Shown in pieces: positions 1 to 8,722 of a stretch of 64,000 bases of DNA (position 1 is its first letter; each line of letters starts with the position of its first letter). The DNA comes from Pelomonas sp. Root1217 (lineage in GTDB: Bacteria > Pseudomonadota > Gammaproteobacteria > Burkholderiales > Burkholderiaceae_C), in the NCBI RefSeq assembly GCF_001425705.1, contig NZ_LMDC01000001.1:1534208-1598207 (forward strand), in the 5' to 3' direction. The position numbers and the translations under genes are program-made. The notes beneath the pieces were generated by a model, which was not told the DNA's origin, made no database searches, and saw nothing but the letters and a program-made list of their open reading frames with translations.

Positions 1-923
1 GTCTGCACCTGGGCGGCGAGCTCGTCGACTGTATAGAGGTAGACGTCGTCCAACTGGGCGACCTCGGGCTCGATGTCGCGCGGCACGGCCAGGTCGACCA
101 TGAACATCGGGCGGTGCTTGCGTTTCTTCAGCGCCCGCTCGACGGCGCCCAGGCCGATCAGCGGCAGGCTGGAGGCCGTGCAGCTGACGACGATGTCGAA
201 CTCGTGCAGGCGCTCGGGCAGGTCGGCCAGGCGCATGGCCTCGGCGCCGAAATGGGTGGCGAGCTTCTCGCCGCGTTCCAGCGTGCGATTGGCCACGGCC
301 ATCTGGCGCGGCGTCTTGGCCGCGAAGTGAGTCGCGGTCAGCTCGATCATCTCGCCGGCGCCGACGAAGAGGACCCGTGTCTTGGCCAGGTCCTCAAAGA
401 GCTGGCCGGCCAGCCGCACGGCAGCAGCGGCCATGCTGATGGAGTGGGCGCCGATCTCGGTGGAGCTGCGCACCTCCTTGGCCACCGAGAAGCTGCGCTG
501 GAAGAGCTGGTGCAGCGTGGTGCCCAGCGCGCCGGCGTTCTCCGCCTCGCGCACAGCCTGCTTCATCTGGCCGAGGATCTGCGGCTCGCCCAGCACCATG
601 GAGTCCAGGCCGGCCGCGACGCGGAAGGCATGGCGAGCGGCATCGCTGCCCTGCATCACATAGGCATGCTCGCGCAAGGCGCCGGCCTGCACGCCGCCGG
701 CATCGGCCAGCCAGGCGATGGCGGGTTGCACCAGGGCTGACGGTGCGGCCACATAGACCTCGGTGCGGTTGCAGGTCGACAGGATGGCCGCCTCGGGCGT
801 GCCGGACAGCTTCTGGCGCAGGCCGGTCAGTGAAGGGGCGAGCTGCTCGAGCGTGAACGCAAACCGCCCGCGCAGATCGAGCGGGGCGGTGTTGTGGTTC
901 AGGCCGAGAGCAAAGACGGACAT
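1..923 (-). CDS. hemA: Glutamyl-tRNA reductase (N-terminal part, cut by window edge)
   Basis: This enzyme makes glutamate-1-semialdehyde from glutamyl-tRNA(Glu) with NADPH, the first step of tetrapyrrole synthesis by the C5 route, in the cytoplasm. The frame opens at the ATG at 923 and stays open to base 1, giving about 307 residues of a family usually near 420. Seen in the translation: the N-terminal [13 protein letters not shown] signature, the catalytic-cysteine motif STCNRTE (Cys51), an LGEPQILGQ motif, and a VGAGEM nucleotide-binding turn for NADPH. The C-terminal dimerisation domain lies outside the window. The gene is divergent from the small membrane protein that starts at 979, leaving about 55 bases for both promoters. 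The identification is firm; only the 3' end is unknown. Confidence 0.95.
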   Translation of the reverse strand, partial: MSVFALGLNHNTAPLDLRGRFAFTLEQLAPSLTGLRQKLSGTPEAAILSTCNRTEVYVAAPSALVQPAIAWLADAGGVQAGALREHAYVMQGSDAARHAFRVAAGLDSMVLGEPQILGQMKQAVREAENAGALGTTLHQLFQRSFSVAKEVRSSTEIGAHSISMAAAAVRLAGQLFEDLAKTRVLFVGAGEMIELTATHFAAKTPRQMAVANRTLERGEKLATHFGAEAMRLADLPERLHEFDIVVSCTASSLPLIGLGAVERALKKRKHRPMFMVDLAVPRDIEPEVAQLDDVYLYTVDELAAQVQ

Positions 924-978
924 GGGCGTGAATTGTAGGATTCGCGGCTTTTCCGCATCTGACATCGGTCAAGCCCGA

Positions 979-1254
979 ATGAGCCCACTTGACGCCTTTT
1001 GGCACATTGCGAATCTCTTTGCCCCAGCCTGGGGGCTGGCGGCGCTACTGGCGTTGGCGATCAAGGGCCTGTGGCGGCGGGTGGCGAAGCCTCTGGCGTG
1101 GCAACGGTTGTGGGCCTGGGGTGCGGCGGGCGGCACGGCGGCCGCCATCGCCACGCTGATCCTGCTCGGCCGAGATGGCCGCATGGCGGGCTATGCCTTG
1201 CTGGTGCTCGGCGTGGCCTTGCCGCAATGGTGGCTGCTGAGTTTCAAGCGCTAA
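979..1254 (+). CDS. Small conserved-type membrane protein, function unknown
   Basis: The protein has 91 residues, beginning [10 protein letters not shown] and ending WWLLSFKR. It has three hydrophobic stretches, at about residues 10-30, 48-63 and 68-86, separated by short basic turns ([14 protein letters not shown]), so it is probably a small three-helix inner-membrane protein. I do not recognise a functional family. The ATG at 979 was chosen because frame extension further upstream would run into the divergent hemA coding sequence. Its stop overlaps the convergent end of miaB by 11 bases (1244-1254), so the two genes share 3' sequence. No operon partner is seen. Confidence 0.7.
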   Translation: MSPLDAFWHIANLFAPAWGLAALLALAIKGLWRRVAKPLAWQRLWAWGAAGGTAAAIATLILLGRDGRMAGYALLVLGVALPQWWLLSFKR

Positions 1255-2599
1255 GCACGTCTTCCGTCGTCACGACCTCGCCGCGCAGCGAATGCGCGAA
1301 GGCCGTCGTGATGCGCACATCGACCAGCTGGTTCATCAGCCGCGGCGAGCCGGGGAAGTTGACGATGCGGTTGCACTCGGTGCGGCCCATCAGCTCCGAG
1401 ACGTCCTTGCGCGCATTGCCGGTGACAAGCACCTTCTCGACCTTGCCCACCATGCCTTGCGAGATGGTGATGGCATGCGCCTCGATGGCCGCTTGCAGCT
1501 CCTGCAGGCGCTTGACCTTGACCTCGTAGGGTGTCGTGTCCTCCAGCGCCGCGGCCGGCGTGCCGGGGCGGGGGCTGAAGATGAAGCTGAACGAGGCGTC
1601 GAAGCCGACGTCGTGCACCAGCTTCATCAGCTTGGCGTGGTCTTCGTCCGTTTCGCCGGGGAAGCCGACGATGAAGTCGCTGGCCAGGCGCAGGTCCGGG
1701 CGGATGGCGCGCAGCTTGCGCACGATGCTCTTGAACTCCAGCGCCGTGTAGCCGCGCTTCATCGCCATCAGGATGCGGTCGCTGCCATGCTGGACGGGCA
1801 GGTGCAGGTGGTTCACGAGTTGCGGGATCTTGCCGTAGGCCTCGATGAGGCGGGGGCTGAACTCGTTAGGGTGGCTGGTCGTGAAGCGCAGGCGGCGGAT
1901 GCCGGGGATCTCGGCGGCGTATTCCAGCAGCAGGGCCAGGTCGGCGAACTCGGCTGTTTCGCCCATCTTGCCGCGGTAGGCGTTGACGTTCTGCCCCAGC
2001 AGGTTGATCTCCATGACGCCCTGGTCAGCCAGGCCGGCGATCTCGGTCAGCACGTCGTCAAACGGGCGCGAGACCTCCTCGCCGCGGGTGTAGGGCACCA
2101 CGCAGTAGCTGCAGTACTTGGAGCAGCCTTCCATGATGGAGACGAAGGCCGAGGCACCCTCGACCTTGGCCGGCGGCAGGTGGTCGAACTTCTCGATCTC
2201 GGGGAAGGAGATGTCCACCTGCGGGCGGCGCTGTTCGCGGCGGGCATCCAGCATGGCGGGCAGGCGGTGCAGGGTCTGCGGGCCGAACACGATGTCCACG
2301 TAGGGTGCACGCTCGATGATGGCCGCGCCTTCCTGCGAGGCGACGCAGCCGCCGACGCCGATCATGACGCCCTTGGCCTTCAGGTGCTTCACGCGGCCGA
2401 GGTCGCTGAAGACCTTCTCCTGGGCCTTCTCGCGCACCGAGCAGGTGTTGAAGAGGATGAGGTCGGCCTGCTCGACATCGGTCGTCGGTTCGTAGCCTTG
2501 GGCGGCGCCCAGCACGTCGGCCATCTTGTCCGAGTCGTACTCGTTCATCTGGCAGCCGAAGGTCTTGATGAAGACCTTTTTTTTCACGACCTCGCTCAT
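1244..2599 (-). CDS. miaB: tRNA-2-methylthio-N6-dimethylallyladenosine synthase MiaB
   Basis: MiaB is a radical-SAM methylthiotransferase that converts i6A37 to ms2i6A37 in tRNAs reading UNN codons. The protein is 451 residues from the MSEVVKKK start. The N-terminal UPF0004 domain shows its three cluster cysteines, Cys16 (TFGCQMN), Cys53 (NTCSV) and Cys85 (GGCV). The radical-SAM domain carries the CxxxCxxC motif (CSKYCSYC), and a TRAM domain lies at the C-terminus. The ATG at 2599 was preferred to upstream in-frame codons because it overlaps the stop of the preceding secreted-protein gene in an ATGA, indicating translational coupling. Its 3' end overlaps the converging small membrane protein gene by 11 bases. 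Length and motifs are normal for the family. Confidence 0.97.
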   Translation of the reverse strand: MSEVVKKKVFIKTFGCQMNEYDSDKMADVLGAAQGYEPTTDVEQADLILFNTCSVREKAQEKVFSDLGRVKHLKAKGVMIGVGGCVASQEGAAIIERAPYVDIVFGPQTLHRLPAMLDARREQRRPQVDISFPEIEKFDHLPPAKVEGASAFVSIMEGCSKYCSYCVVPYTRGEEVSRPFDDVLTEIAGLADQGVMEINLLGQNVNAYRGKMGETAEFADLALLLEYAAEIPGIRRLRFTTSHPNEFSPRLIEAYGKIPQLVNHLHLPVQHGSDRILMAMKRGYTALEFKSIVRKLRAIRPDLRLASDFIVGFPGETDEDHAKLMKLVHDVGFDASFSFIFSPRPGTPAAALEDTTPYEVKVKRLQELQAAIEAHAITISQGMVGKVEKVLVTGNARKDVSELMGRTECNRIVNFPGSPRLMNQLVDVRITTAFAHSLRGEVVTTEDVLSA

Positions 2600-2973
2600 G
2601 GCTTGCTCCAGGTCTGGTCGCCCGGGTTGAACTGCCAGGTTGCCGACTCGGCCGGCGTCGTCGGCCAAGGTTTGTTGGCGATCTCGGCCGGGTTCAGCAG
2701 CCAGACGTCCATGATCAAGCCGCTGTTCTCGACCGTGTAGTGCACGATGAACTTCTGGCCGGTGATGGCGCCTGGCTGCACCAGCAGATTGGTGTCGCCT
2801 TTGATGCGGCTGCCGGGTGCGAGGCGCGCGTACTTGCCGTTCAACAGCACGTCAGGGTGCTGGGTGACGACGAGTTCGCCACGCAGGGTCTGGGGCGTGA
2901 AGAAGCGGTGCGTCTGGGCCTGGGCGGCCAGACAGCTGACGGCCAGCGCCAGTGGGAGTGCACAGCGGTACAT
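2596..2973 (-). CDS. Small secreted protein translationally coupled to miaB
   Basis: The protein has 125 residues. A signal peptide is evident: a basic start (MYRC), a hydrophobic core ([12 protein letters not shown]) and a likely cleavage after AQA near residue 19. The mature part is about 105 residues, with no cysteines, ending in a tryptophan-rich tail (GDQTWSKP), so it is probably a periplasmic or exported beta-rich protein. The stop codon shares ATGA with the miaB start, suggesting co-translation. I recognise no enzymatic motif and give no function. The start at 2973 was chosen because it places the signal peptide directly at the N-terminus; longer versions prepend a non-signal segment. 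Confidence 0.75.
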   Translation of the reverse strand: MYRCALPLALAVSCLAAQAQTHRFFTPQTLRGELVVTQHPDVLLNGKYARLAPGSRIKGDTNLLVQPGAITGQKFIVHYTVENSGLIMDVWLLNPAEIANKPWPTTPAESATWQFNPGDQTWSKP

Positions 2974-3283
2974 GGTATGTGTCCAGTGGCTGCGGTTGAA
3001 ATGAAAACGACCCGGGGTGCCCCGAGCCGTCGTGCCCGGCATGACGAGCCAAGCGCCCGGCATTGTAGCCACGGTACCGATTCAACCTGGTTGCGGCTCA
3101 TGGGCGGCAGTCCCCGCATGGAAAGCATTCGGCAAATTTTTCAAGCTGGCCGCGCCGGCACCCCTTCGGTGCAAAGACGGGCAGCAATTGCCTGCCGCTG
3201 CTTGGGGCGGGAACGGCCTTTGCCATTTGAAATATTGGCAGGTCGTCCATCCACCGCGCCTAGAGCGCATTCACGGCAAGAAC
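2974..3283. other. Intergenic region, no gene seen
   Basis: These 310 bases lie between the divergent secreted-protein gene (-) and the broken Crp/Fnr gene (+). I see no RNA gene, strong terminator or clear coding pattern. It must hold at least the promoter of the miaB unit. Confidence 0.4.
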
Positions 3284-4104
3284 ATGAAAGATTTACCCGC
3301 TCTCCATGCCGCCGATGACCGCTCGACCGCGGCAGTTCACGCTCAGGCCTGGCTGCAGGACGACGTGGAGGAAGGTGTCCGGCGCGGAGCAGCTTACGCG
3401 GACGACTGGCGTTACAACAGACTGCTGGCGGCGCTGATGCCGGACCACCGCCAGCGGTGGCTGGCGCAGGCGGAATGTGTCTACCTGCGCCCCGGCCAGA
3501 TGCTTCACGAAGCGGCAGCCTTCATCCAGTGGGTGTACTTCCCGATCACCGCGTTGGTATCGCTGTCGGTGCCGGATCGCGCAGGCGCCTGCGCAGAAGT
3601 GGCGACGGCGGCCGCGAAGGTGTCGTGGGTCTGCCGTTGATCGACGGCAACTACACACGCAGCCGCGCCGTCGTGCACGTGCCGGGCAAGGCCCTGCGCC
3701 TGCGTGCCTCCGCCGTGGCCGAGGAATTCGCGCGCCATGCCACGGTGCGTCGGCTGCTGCTGGCCTATTCGCAGGCCCTGGTCGCCGAGATCATGCAGAC
3801 TGCTTTATGCAGCCGGCATCATGGCCTGGAGCAGCAGCTCGCGCGCCTCATCCTGCTGCGGATGGACCGGCAGCAGTCCGATGAGCTGACCATGACCCAG
3901 GAATCCATGGCCGGCATGCTGGGCGTGCGGCGCGAAAGCGTCACGCTGGCCGCGGCTCGGCTACAGCAGGGCGGCTGTATCCGCTATGCGCGGGGCCATA
4001 TCTCGGTACTGGATCGCGGCGGACTGGAGACGCGCACCTGCGACTGCTATCACACCATCCGCTGCGAGTTCGAGCGTTTGCTGCGGCCACGGCCGCTCTA
4101 CTGA
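3284..4104 (+). pseudogene. Crp/Fnr-family transcriptional regulator, broken by a -1 frameshift
   Basis: Two overlapping frames together encode one Crp/Fnr protein. Frame 1 runs from the ATG at 3284 through a cyclic-nucleotide-binding-like fold (YLRPGQMLHE, VYFPITALVSLS) to AEVATA, then hits a stop at 3638-3640. The other frame continues from 3610 as GREGVVGLPLIDG and proceeds through the dimer helix and a helix-turn-helix (MTQESMAGMLGVRRESVTLA) to the stop at 4104. Restoring one G in the GG at about 3610-3611 would give the continuous family-typical AEVATAGREGVVGL. The reconstructed protein would be about 273 residues, normal for this family. It is either a recent pseudogene or a sequencing error in a G-run. 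Its target is unknown; no operon partner is visible. Confidence 0.75.
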
Positions 4105-4105
4105 C

Positions 4106-4125
4106 GCCGGGGTCGGAGCCCCGGC
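4106..4125. terminator. GC-rich hairpin between convergent genes
   Basis: A 7-bp stem (GCCGGGG / CCCCGGC) lies between the stop of the Crp/Fnr gene and that of the PEP-CTERM gene, and an outer CTGACGC / GCGTCAG pair flanks it. There is no clear U-tract, so termination is only plausible. Confidence 0.4.
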
Positions 4126-4135
4126 GCCCCTTGCG

Positions 4136-4930
4136 TCAGCCCTGCTTGCGCTGGCGACGGTAGCCCAGGAAGCCCGCGGCAGCCAATCCGCACAACAGCA
4201 TGGCGGTGCTGCTCGGCTCAGGCACCGGCGCAAAGTTCAGCGATCCGCCGCCTTGGCGAATGCGGAAGCCTCCCGCGAAGGGCTCGACCTGTGACGGCGT
4301 GTTGGAGAAGGCCGTCAGCGCGACCGAATAGAAGGGATCGGGCGAGAAGAAGGTCGGCTGGTTCAGCGTCACCGTCAGCATGGCATTGGCCGACGGGCTG
4401 AAGGTGCCGCCGCCGGTTGGCACTGTCAGCACGCTGCCCGAGATCAAGGTGCCGCTGGCCAGCGCCATCTCACCGCTGGCTGTTTCGGTAGGCGTGTTGC
4501 CGCTGAAGCCGAAGGTCGCCGTGCCGTTGTAGCCGTACAGCGTGTACGTCAGAGTCGTGAAGTTGCCGAAATTGAAAGTCGTGGTCGGATCGTTCGTCGT
4601 CGTTGTGCCGGTACCGGTGAAGGCGAGATACAGCCCGTAATCGGTGTTCAGGCCAGTGGGTGTGAGAGCGTTGCCGCCAAGCTGGAAGCCGGTGATGGGC
4701 AGATAGCCGGTCTCGGTGAAGGTGCCGCCCGCGTCGATGGCGACGGTGGAATAGTCCGAAATCAGGATGTTGTCGGCCGTGAGCGACGCGCCGTTCAGCC
4801 CGACCGCGGCGGGATCGAGGGTGAACGAAGGCAGGGCCGCGGAAGCGGCGGCGCAGACCGTCATCAGCGCGACGGCGATCGAGGCGCGTTGCAGGCTTGG
4901 GAACCGCGACTTGCTGGGGTTGAGCATCAT
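4136..4930 (-). CDS. PEP-CTERM sorting-domain protein
   Basis: The protein has 264 residues. It begins with a signal peptide (hydrophobic VALMTVCAAASA ending near residue 31) and continues as a Thr/Gly/Asn-rich, low-charge beta-type region. It ends with a PEP-CTERM tripartite tail: VPEPS, a hydrophobic segment (TAMLLCGLAAAGFLG) and a basic cluster (YRRQRKQG). In this class an exosortase is thought to process the tail, delivering the protein to the outer surface or matrix. The start at 4930 was chosen because AGGAG sits six bases upstream; a second ATG follows immediately. No catalytic motif is visible. It is monocistronic and convergent with the broken regulator. No exosortase gene is in this window. 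Confidence 0.85.
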   Translation of the reverse strand: MMLNPSKSRFPSLQRASIAVALMTVCAAASAALPSFTLDPAAVGLNGASLTADNILISDYSTVAIDAGGTFTETGYLPITGFQLGGNALTPTGLNTDYGLYLAFTGTGTTTTNDPTTTFNFGNFTTLTYTLYGYNGTATFGFSGNTPTETASGEMALASGTLISGSVLTVPTGGGTFSPSANAMLTVTLNQPTFFSPDPFYSVALTAFSNTPSQVEPFAGGFRIRQGGGSLNFAPVPEPSSTAMLLCGLAAAGFLGYRRQRKQG

Positions 4931-5055
4931 GCGAACTCCTTGATGGATCGCCCGCACCATGCGGGCGTGCGGCAGTACAGCAGTCGTGCAAAGCGGCGTC
5001 TGTGCGCGCGCTCACACATGCATCCCCAACACCAGTGGACCTGGATCCGCCCAAA

Positions 5056-5089
5056 CGAAAAGCCCGCACAGCGCGAGCTGTACGGGCTT
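5056..5089 (-). terminator. Rho-independent terminator of the tRNA gene
   Basis: Reading on the minus strand just after the tRNA, a 13-bp stem (AAGCCCGTACAGC paired with GCTGTGCGGGCTT, one wobble) closes a 4-base TCGC loop and is followed by TTTCG. Position and structure fit intrinsic termination. Confidence 0.85.
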
Positions 5090-5095
5090 GGTATT

Positions 5096-5172
5096 TGGTG
5101 GCGCTTCAGGGACTCGAACCCCGGACCTGTGGATTATGATTCCATCGCTCTAACCAACTGAGCTAAAGCGCC
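5096..5172 (-). tRNA. tRNA with CAU anticodon (probably elongator tRNA-Met)
   Basis: A 77-base cloverleaf with encoded CCA. The acceptor stem GGCGCTT pairs with AAGCGCC, the D-arm is GCTCAGTTGGTTAGAGC, the anticodon loop is ATCATAA (anticodon CAT), and the T-arm contains GGTTCGAGTCC. The first anticodon-stem pair (A27-C43) is a mismatch. The sequence is not an initiator tRNA, since it lacks the three G-C pairs there. A CAU anticodon could also belong to tRNA-Ile2 (lysidine-modified); I favour Met but cannot prove it from sequence alone. Confidence 0.9.
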
Positions 5173-5226
5173 TGAGCCCGCCATTCTAAGCGAAGTTTTT
5201 TGAGGCTGGCAAGCAGTCGCGAAAGA

Positions 5227-6882
5227 TCACAGCGTGGGCTCGCGCAGATAGGCCTGCAGCGGCTTGCCCGGCAGGCGCTTCAAGCCCTCGACGACTTGCG
5301 TGGCGTTGAACACGGCGCCGGCGGCATTGGTGTGGGTGCGGGCGTCGGAAAAATACGCATCGACGCGCTCGGCGCCGATGGTGCGATAGGCCTCGGTCAC
5401 CAGCATCGTCAGGTCGATGAACTGGGCGCCGTTCTCGCGCGCCACCTGCTCGCCCCAGGCGGCGTAGTTCTCGAAATCGCGCGGCTGGCCCGCCTGCCAG
5501 CGGTCCTTGTGCGGGATGGGCGACAGGATGACGACGCTGGCGCCCTTGGCCTTGGCGTCGCTGATGTAGCGGGCGAGGTACCAGCCGAAGCTTTGCACCA
5601 TCTCCTTGCTGCCATCGGGCCGCATGTCCTCGACCGTTTCGGGGCCGATGCCGGGCACCGAGCCGCGATTCTTGCCGGCCGGGTCGCCGATGCGGGCGCC
5701 GTCGTTGTGGCCGAACTGGACCAACAGCGTGTCGCCGGCTTTCAGTTGCTCCAGCACGGAAGCCCAGCGGCCTTCGGTGAAGAAGGTGCGGCTGCTACGC
5801 CCGCCGATGGCGTTGTTGACGATGTTGATGCGCTGGGTGTCGAAGAAGGGTGCAAGTCGCTCACCCCAGCCATAGGCGCCGTTCTGGCCGCCGCTGCGCA
5901 CGGTGGAGTCGCCGATCAGCACGAGGCTGGGCAGCTTGGGATCGCGGGGCGCTTCGGCCTTGACCTTGCGGGCGTCGACGACGGGCCGGTCGTCTGAGCC
6001 GTCGGGCGCGAAGCGGCGGGTGTAGACGGCGTCCGGCAGCACCTTGTTCTGGATCAGCCCGGCGATGACGAGCTGTGCGTTGACCGCCGCGCCGAGCCAG
6101 TTGGTGTGTACGGTCTCCTGCGGCATGTCGGCAGGGAAGAGCTTCTCGACCGTGGCCTTGCCCAGCGCCTCGTAGCGCAGCGCGCCCCATTCGTTGAGGT
6201 CGATGAAGGCCACGCCTTCCTGCTTGGCGACCTCGGCGGCCCAGGCGGCGAAGTTGCCGCCGGCGCGCGTCACCGTCACCCCATCCGCCTCCCAGCGCTT
6301 GCGGATCACGGGCGAGCAGACGACGGGTGTGGCGCCGGCCGCGCGGATTTCGGCGATGTAGCCGCGCAGATAGGCGCCGTAGGTGTAGACCGTCTCCCGC
6401 TTGCCGGTCAGCTGGTTGTCGATGTCTTCCTTCTCGGGCCCGGTGCCGCGCAGCACGCCGCGGGCGCGGCTGTTGTCATTGACCGGGCTGGCATCGTTGT
6501 GGCCGAACTGCATGACCACCCAGTCACCCTTCTTGATGAGGGACTTGGTGCGGTCCCAGTGGCCGCTGGTGCGATAGGTGCGGCTGCTCAAGCCGCCCAC
6601 GGCGCGGTTGACGACGTTGATCTTGTTCGCGTTCAAGTAGGCGGCGATGGGGTTGCCCCAGCCCCACTGGCCTTCGGCGCCCTTGCCCTGGCCGTCGTCC
6701 TGGCCATTGCGCACCGTCGAGTCGCCGATGAGGATGAGGGAGGGCAACTCGGGCCGCGCCGGCTCGGGCAGCTTGACCTGCGCACGGGCCGGGTCGGTGC
6801 TGGCGGTGAAGGTCTGGGCCTGTGCCAAGGGCAAGGCGAACAGCGAGAGCAGGGCGATGAGCGTGCGGATCATGGCGCGCAT
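5227..6882 (-). CDS. Tandem SGNH/GDSL esterase (rhamnogalacturonan acetylesterase-like, CE12-type)
   Basis: The protein is 551 residues and carries two complete SGNH-hydrolase domains after a signal peptide (LIALLSLFALPLAQA). Domain 1 (about 45-300) has the nucleophile block IGDSTVRNG (Ser55), AVGGLSSR and the FGHND block, with the catalytic His in ETVHTNWLGA. Domain 2 (about 318-551) has IGDSTVRSGG, AIGGRSSR, FGHND and DARTHTNAAGA. In the family the last block is usually DxxH. Here domain 1 shows ExxH and domain 2 shows the Asp one residue further away, so the acid residue differs in each copy. Likely role: removing acetyl groups from RG-I backbone galacturonate outside the cytoplasm. It is divergent from the PL22-like gene. 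The start at 6882 gives the best signal peptide, though 6873 is also possible. Confidence 0.85.
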   Translation of the reverse strand: MRAMIRTLIALLSLFALPLAQAQTFTASTDPARAQVKLPEPARPELPSLILIGDSTVRNGQDDGQGKGAEGQWGWGNPIAAYLNANKINVVNRAVGGLSSRTYRTSGHWDRTKSLIKKGDWVVMQFGHNDASPVNDNSRARGVLRGTGPEKEDIDNQLTGKRETVYTYGAYLRGYIAEIRAAGATPVVCSPVIRKRWEADGVTVTRAGGNFAAWAAEVAKQEGVAFIDLNEWGALRYEALGKATVEKLFPADMPQETVHTNWLGAAVNAQLVIAGLIQNKVLPDAVYTRRFAPDGSDDRPVVDARKVKAEAPRDPKLPSLVLIGDSTVRSGGQNGAYGWGERLAPFFDTQRINIVNNAIGGRSSRTFFTEGRWASVLEQLKAGDTLLVQFGHNDGARIGDPAGKNRGSVPGIGPETVEDMRPDGSKEMVQSFGWYLARYISDAKAKGASVVILSPIPHKDRWQAGQPRDFENYAAWGEQVARENGAQFIDLTMLVTEAYRTIGAERVDAYFSDARTHTNAAGAVFNATQVVEGLKRLPGKPLQAYLREPTL

Positions 6883-6918
6883 GCTAGGAGGAGGCCGAGT
6901 CGCGACGGCGCAAGTTCT

Positions 6919-6924
6919 TGAGCG
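6919..6924 (+). promoter_or_regulatory. TGAGCG motif in the divergent SGNH / PL22 promoter region
   Basis: TTGAGCGATTG occurs in the 111 bases between the two divergent starts. The same hexamer is strongly clustered next to the DeoR-type rhamnose regulator gene, so this may be a half-site, but a single hexamer can occur by chance. Confidence 0.25.
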
Positions 6925-6993
6925 ATTGAGGCTCAGCAACATCGCGCAACAGAGCCGGTCCTAGAGTCGCGCCACTTCTACCGGGCATCCATC

Positions 6994-8346
6994 ATGTCGC
7001 TTCGCAAGACTTCCCTGCTGCTGTGCCTGCTGCTGGCCACGGCGTCCACCTGGGCCCAGATCGGCCAGCGCTTCCCCTCCGAGAAGCGCGTCGTGCCCGA
7101 CCCCGTCACCGGCGTGCCGCTGACTTTCCTGACGACCCAACCGCGCGGCGACTCCAAGATCTACCCCAGCCACCCGCAGTGGACGGCCGATGGTCAATGG
7201 CTGGTGTTCCGCTCCAACCGCGTCAAGGGCGAGGCCATCGCCGTCAACGAGGCGACCGGTGACATGGTGCAGGTCACCGAGGGCGGCTATGACGGCATGC
7301 TCAACCTCGCGCAGTCGGGCGGCAACAAGCTCTATTTCCTGCGCAAGGACCCCGGTGGTGCGGCCAAGGTCATGCAGGCCGTCGAGGTGGACCTCGACCG
7401 TGTGTTTGCCGACAGCAAGGTCGGCGCCATGAAGCCGGCGAGCAGCTACCAGCGCGTCATTGCGACGTTGCCGGCTGAACTGGAGGCGTTTGGCGACAAC
7501 GCGCTGGATGCCGACGGCCAGTGGTTCTACTTCCGCATCCAGGGCAAGGCCTACGCTGGGGCGCGGCTGCCCGCCGGCACCAAGATCGAGCCCCCCTTCG
7601 GCCCGCGCGGCATGGGCGCAGGCCCGCACGCCATCGGCAAGGTGAACGTGAAGACGGGCGAGATCCGCCATGTCGTCTCCGTGCCCTTCCAGATTGGCCA
7701 CATCCAGAGCAACAGCTGGAACCCGGGTGAGCTGGTGTTCAGCTGGGAGACGGGCGGCAAGTCGCCGCAGCGAACGTGGACGGTCAAGGGCGACGGCAGC
7801 GGCTTGCGCCCGCTCTACCCGGAGGCGTCGTATGAATGGGTCACGCACGAGGCCTTCATCGGCAAGGACGAGGTGGCGCTGGCCATCATGGGGCACCGCG
7901 CCATCCCAGGCGTCGTCGACCCGAACCGCCCGGCGGCCACCGACGTGAGCGGCGCCAACCCGGGCCAGGACGCCGCCTGGGGCGATGCCGGCACGCGCGA
8001 GAAGCCGACCGGCCTGGCCATCGTCAACCTGCGCACGCGCGAAGTGAGCCTCGCCGGCCAGACGCCGTCCGGCAGCGGCCTGTGGCATGTGCATGGCTCC
8101 GCCGACGGGCGCTTTGCGGTCGGCGACGACTTCAGCCGCAGCCTCTACCTGATCGACCGCCGAACGCGCGAAATGATTCTGCTGACCACCGGCCACAAGA
8201 CGACGGCGCGTGATCATCCGCACCCGACTTTCAGCCCCGACGGCCGGAAGATCCAGATCCAGTCCGCCATGCTCGCCGCCGACGGACGCGAGATGAATAT
8301 CTGCATCGTGCCGGTGCCCCAGGCTTGGCTGGAGCGCAAGCCCTGA
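6994..8346 (+). CDS. PL22-like oligogalacturonate lyase / beta-propeller, secreted
   Basis: The protein is 450 residues with an N-terminal signal peptide (LLLCLLLATASTWA). The mature protein consists of WD40/TolB-like propeller blades: PSHPQWTADGQWLVFRS, a WNPGELVFSWETGG blade, a GLWHVHGSADGRF blade, and a closing HPHPTFSPDGRKIQIQS blade. This arrangement matches the oligogalacturonide-lyase family (PL22, Pfam Pectate_lyase22), whose members beta-eliminate short oligogalacturonides using metal-binding histidines. Classical PL22 enzymes are cytoplasmic; this one has a signal peptide, which suggests periplasmic action. It diverges from the tandem esterase and precedes the TonB-receptor gene by 376 bases. 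The exact substrate (homogalacturonan or RG oligomers) cannot be read from the sequence. Confidence 0.75.
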   Translation: MSLRKTSLLLCLLLATASTWAQIGQRFPSEKRVVPDPVTGVPLTFLTTQPRGDSKIYPSHPQWTADGQWLVFRSNRVKGEAIAVNEATGDMVQVTEGGYDGMLNLAQSGGNKLYFLRKDPGGAAKVMQAVEVDLDRVFADSKVGAMKPASSYQRVIATLPAELEAFGDNALDADGQWFYFRIQGKAYAGARLPAGTKIEPPFGPRGMGAGPHAIGKVNVKTGEIRHVVSVPFQIGHIQSNSWNPGELVFSWETGGKSPQRTWTVKGDGSGLRPLYPEASYEWVTHEAFIGKDEVALAIMGHRAIPGVVDPNRPAATDVSGANPGQDAAWGDAGTREKPTGLAIVNLRTREVSLAGQTPSGSGLWHVHGSADGRFAVGDDFSRSLYLIDRRTREMILLTTGHKTTARDHPHPTFSPDGRKIQIQSAMLAADGREMNICIVPVPQAWLERKP

Positions 8347-8378
8347 GATTGTGTGGTGACGGATTTGATGCCAATATT

Positions 8379-8394
8379 CAAATATTGATATTTG
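8379..8394. promoter_or_regulatory. Inverted repeat CAAATAT-TG-ATATTTG, candidate operator
   Basis: A perfect 7-bp inverted repeat with a 2-base spacer lies about 330 bases upstream of the receptor start in an AT-rich island. The regulator is unknown. Confidence 0.4.
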
Positions 8395-8598
8395 ACAAAT
8401 TCGAATGAGCCTGCCGCCGGCGGATTTGTTGATATAAAAAATTTTGCGCCATATTGCCTAACGTGCAAACCGGGGCAGGCGACTGGTGCCACGGCCGCAT
8501 CACTGGCCACTGGGGCGTCGCTCGCTCAACGGCTGGGCCGGGTTAATCAGGAATTTGAGCGAATCTGCGCCTTTCAAGGGTTTTTGCGGAGTCGAAGC

Positions 8599-8614
8599 AA
8601 TCACGGTCGTGATT
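8599..8614. promoter_or_regulatory. Inverted repeat AATCACG-GT-CGTGATT, candidate operator
   Basis: A second perfect 7-2-7 inverted repeat lies 109 bases upstream of the receptor start, a position suitable for controlling its promoter. Its arm sequence differs from the upstream repeat, so it is probably a different site. Confidence 0.45.
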
Positions 8615-8722
8615 CTTTGCCGGCGTATGAACACGGCAGGAAACCGGCCTCTAGACTGTCTTCGGGGCATTAAAGAGAGCCTTTTCGAGTTCTCCCCGGT
8701 TGGTATTCTGGAGACAGACAAA

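Larger units (their letters stand above)
8347..8722 (+). promoter_or_regulatory. AT-rich regulatory region upstream of the TonB-dependent receptor
   Basis: These 376 bases lack a gene and are clearly more AT-rich at 8350-8450 than the surrounding coding DNA. They contain two 7-2-7 inverted repeats (8379-8394 and 8599-8614) and a TGAGCG pair in opposite orientation (CGCTCA at 8523-8528, TGAGCG at 8556-8561). The receptor's ribosome binding site (GGAG at 8710-8713) is at the 3' end. Confidence 0.55.

Noticed and set aside
5096..5172. Possible integration (attachment) site at the tRNA beside the accessory region
   Set aside because: No integrase and no repeated tRNA 3' end was noticed in the window, so island integration at this tRNA is not supported.
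8486..8722. Longer N-terminus for the TonB receptor
   Set aside because: It would place 79 extra residues before a clear signal peptide; GGAG precedes the ATG at 8723.
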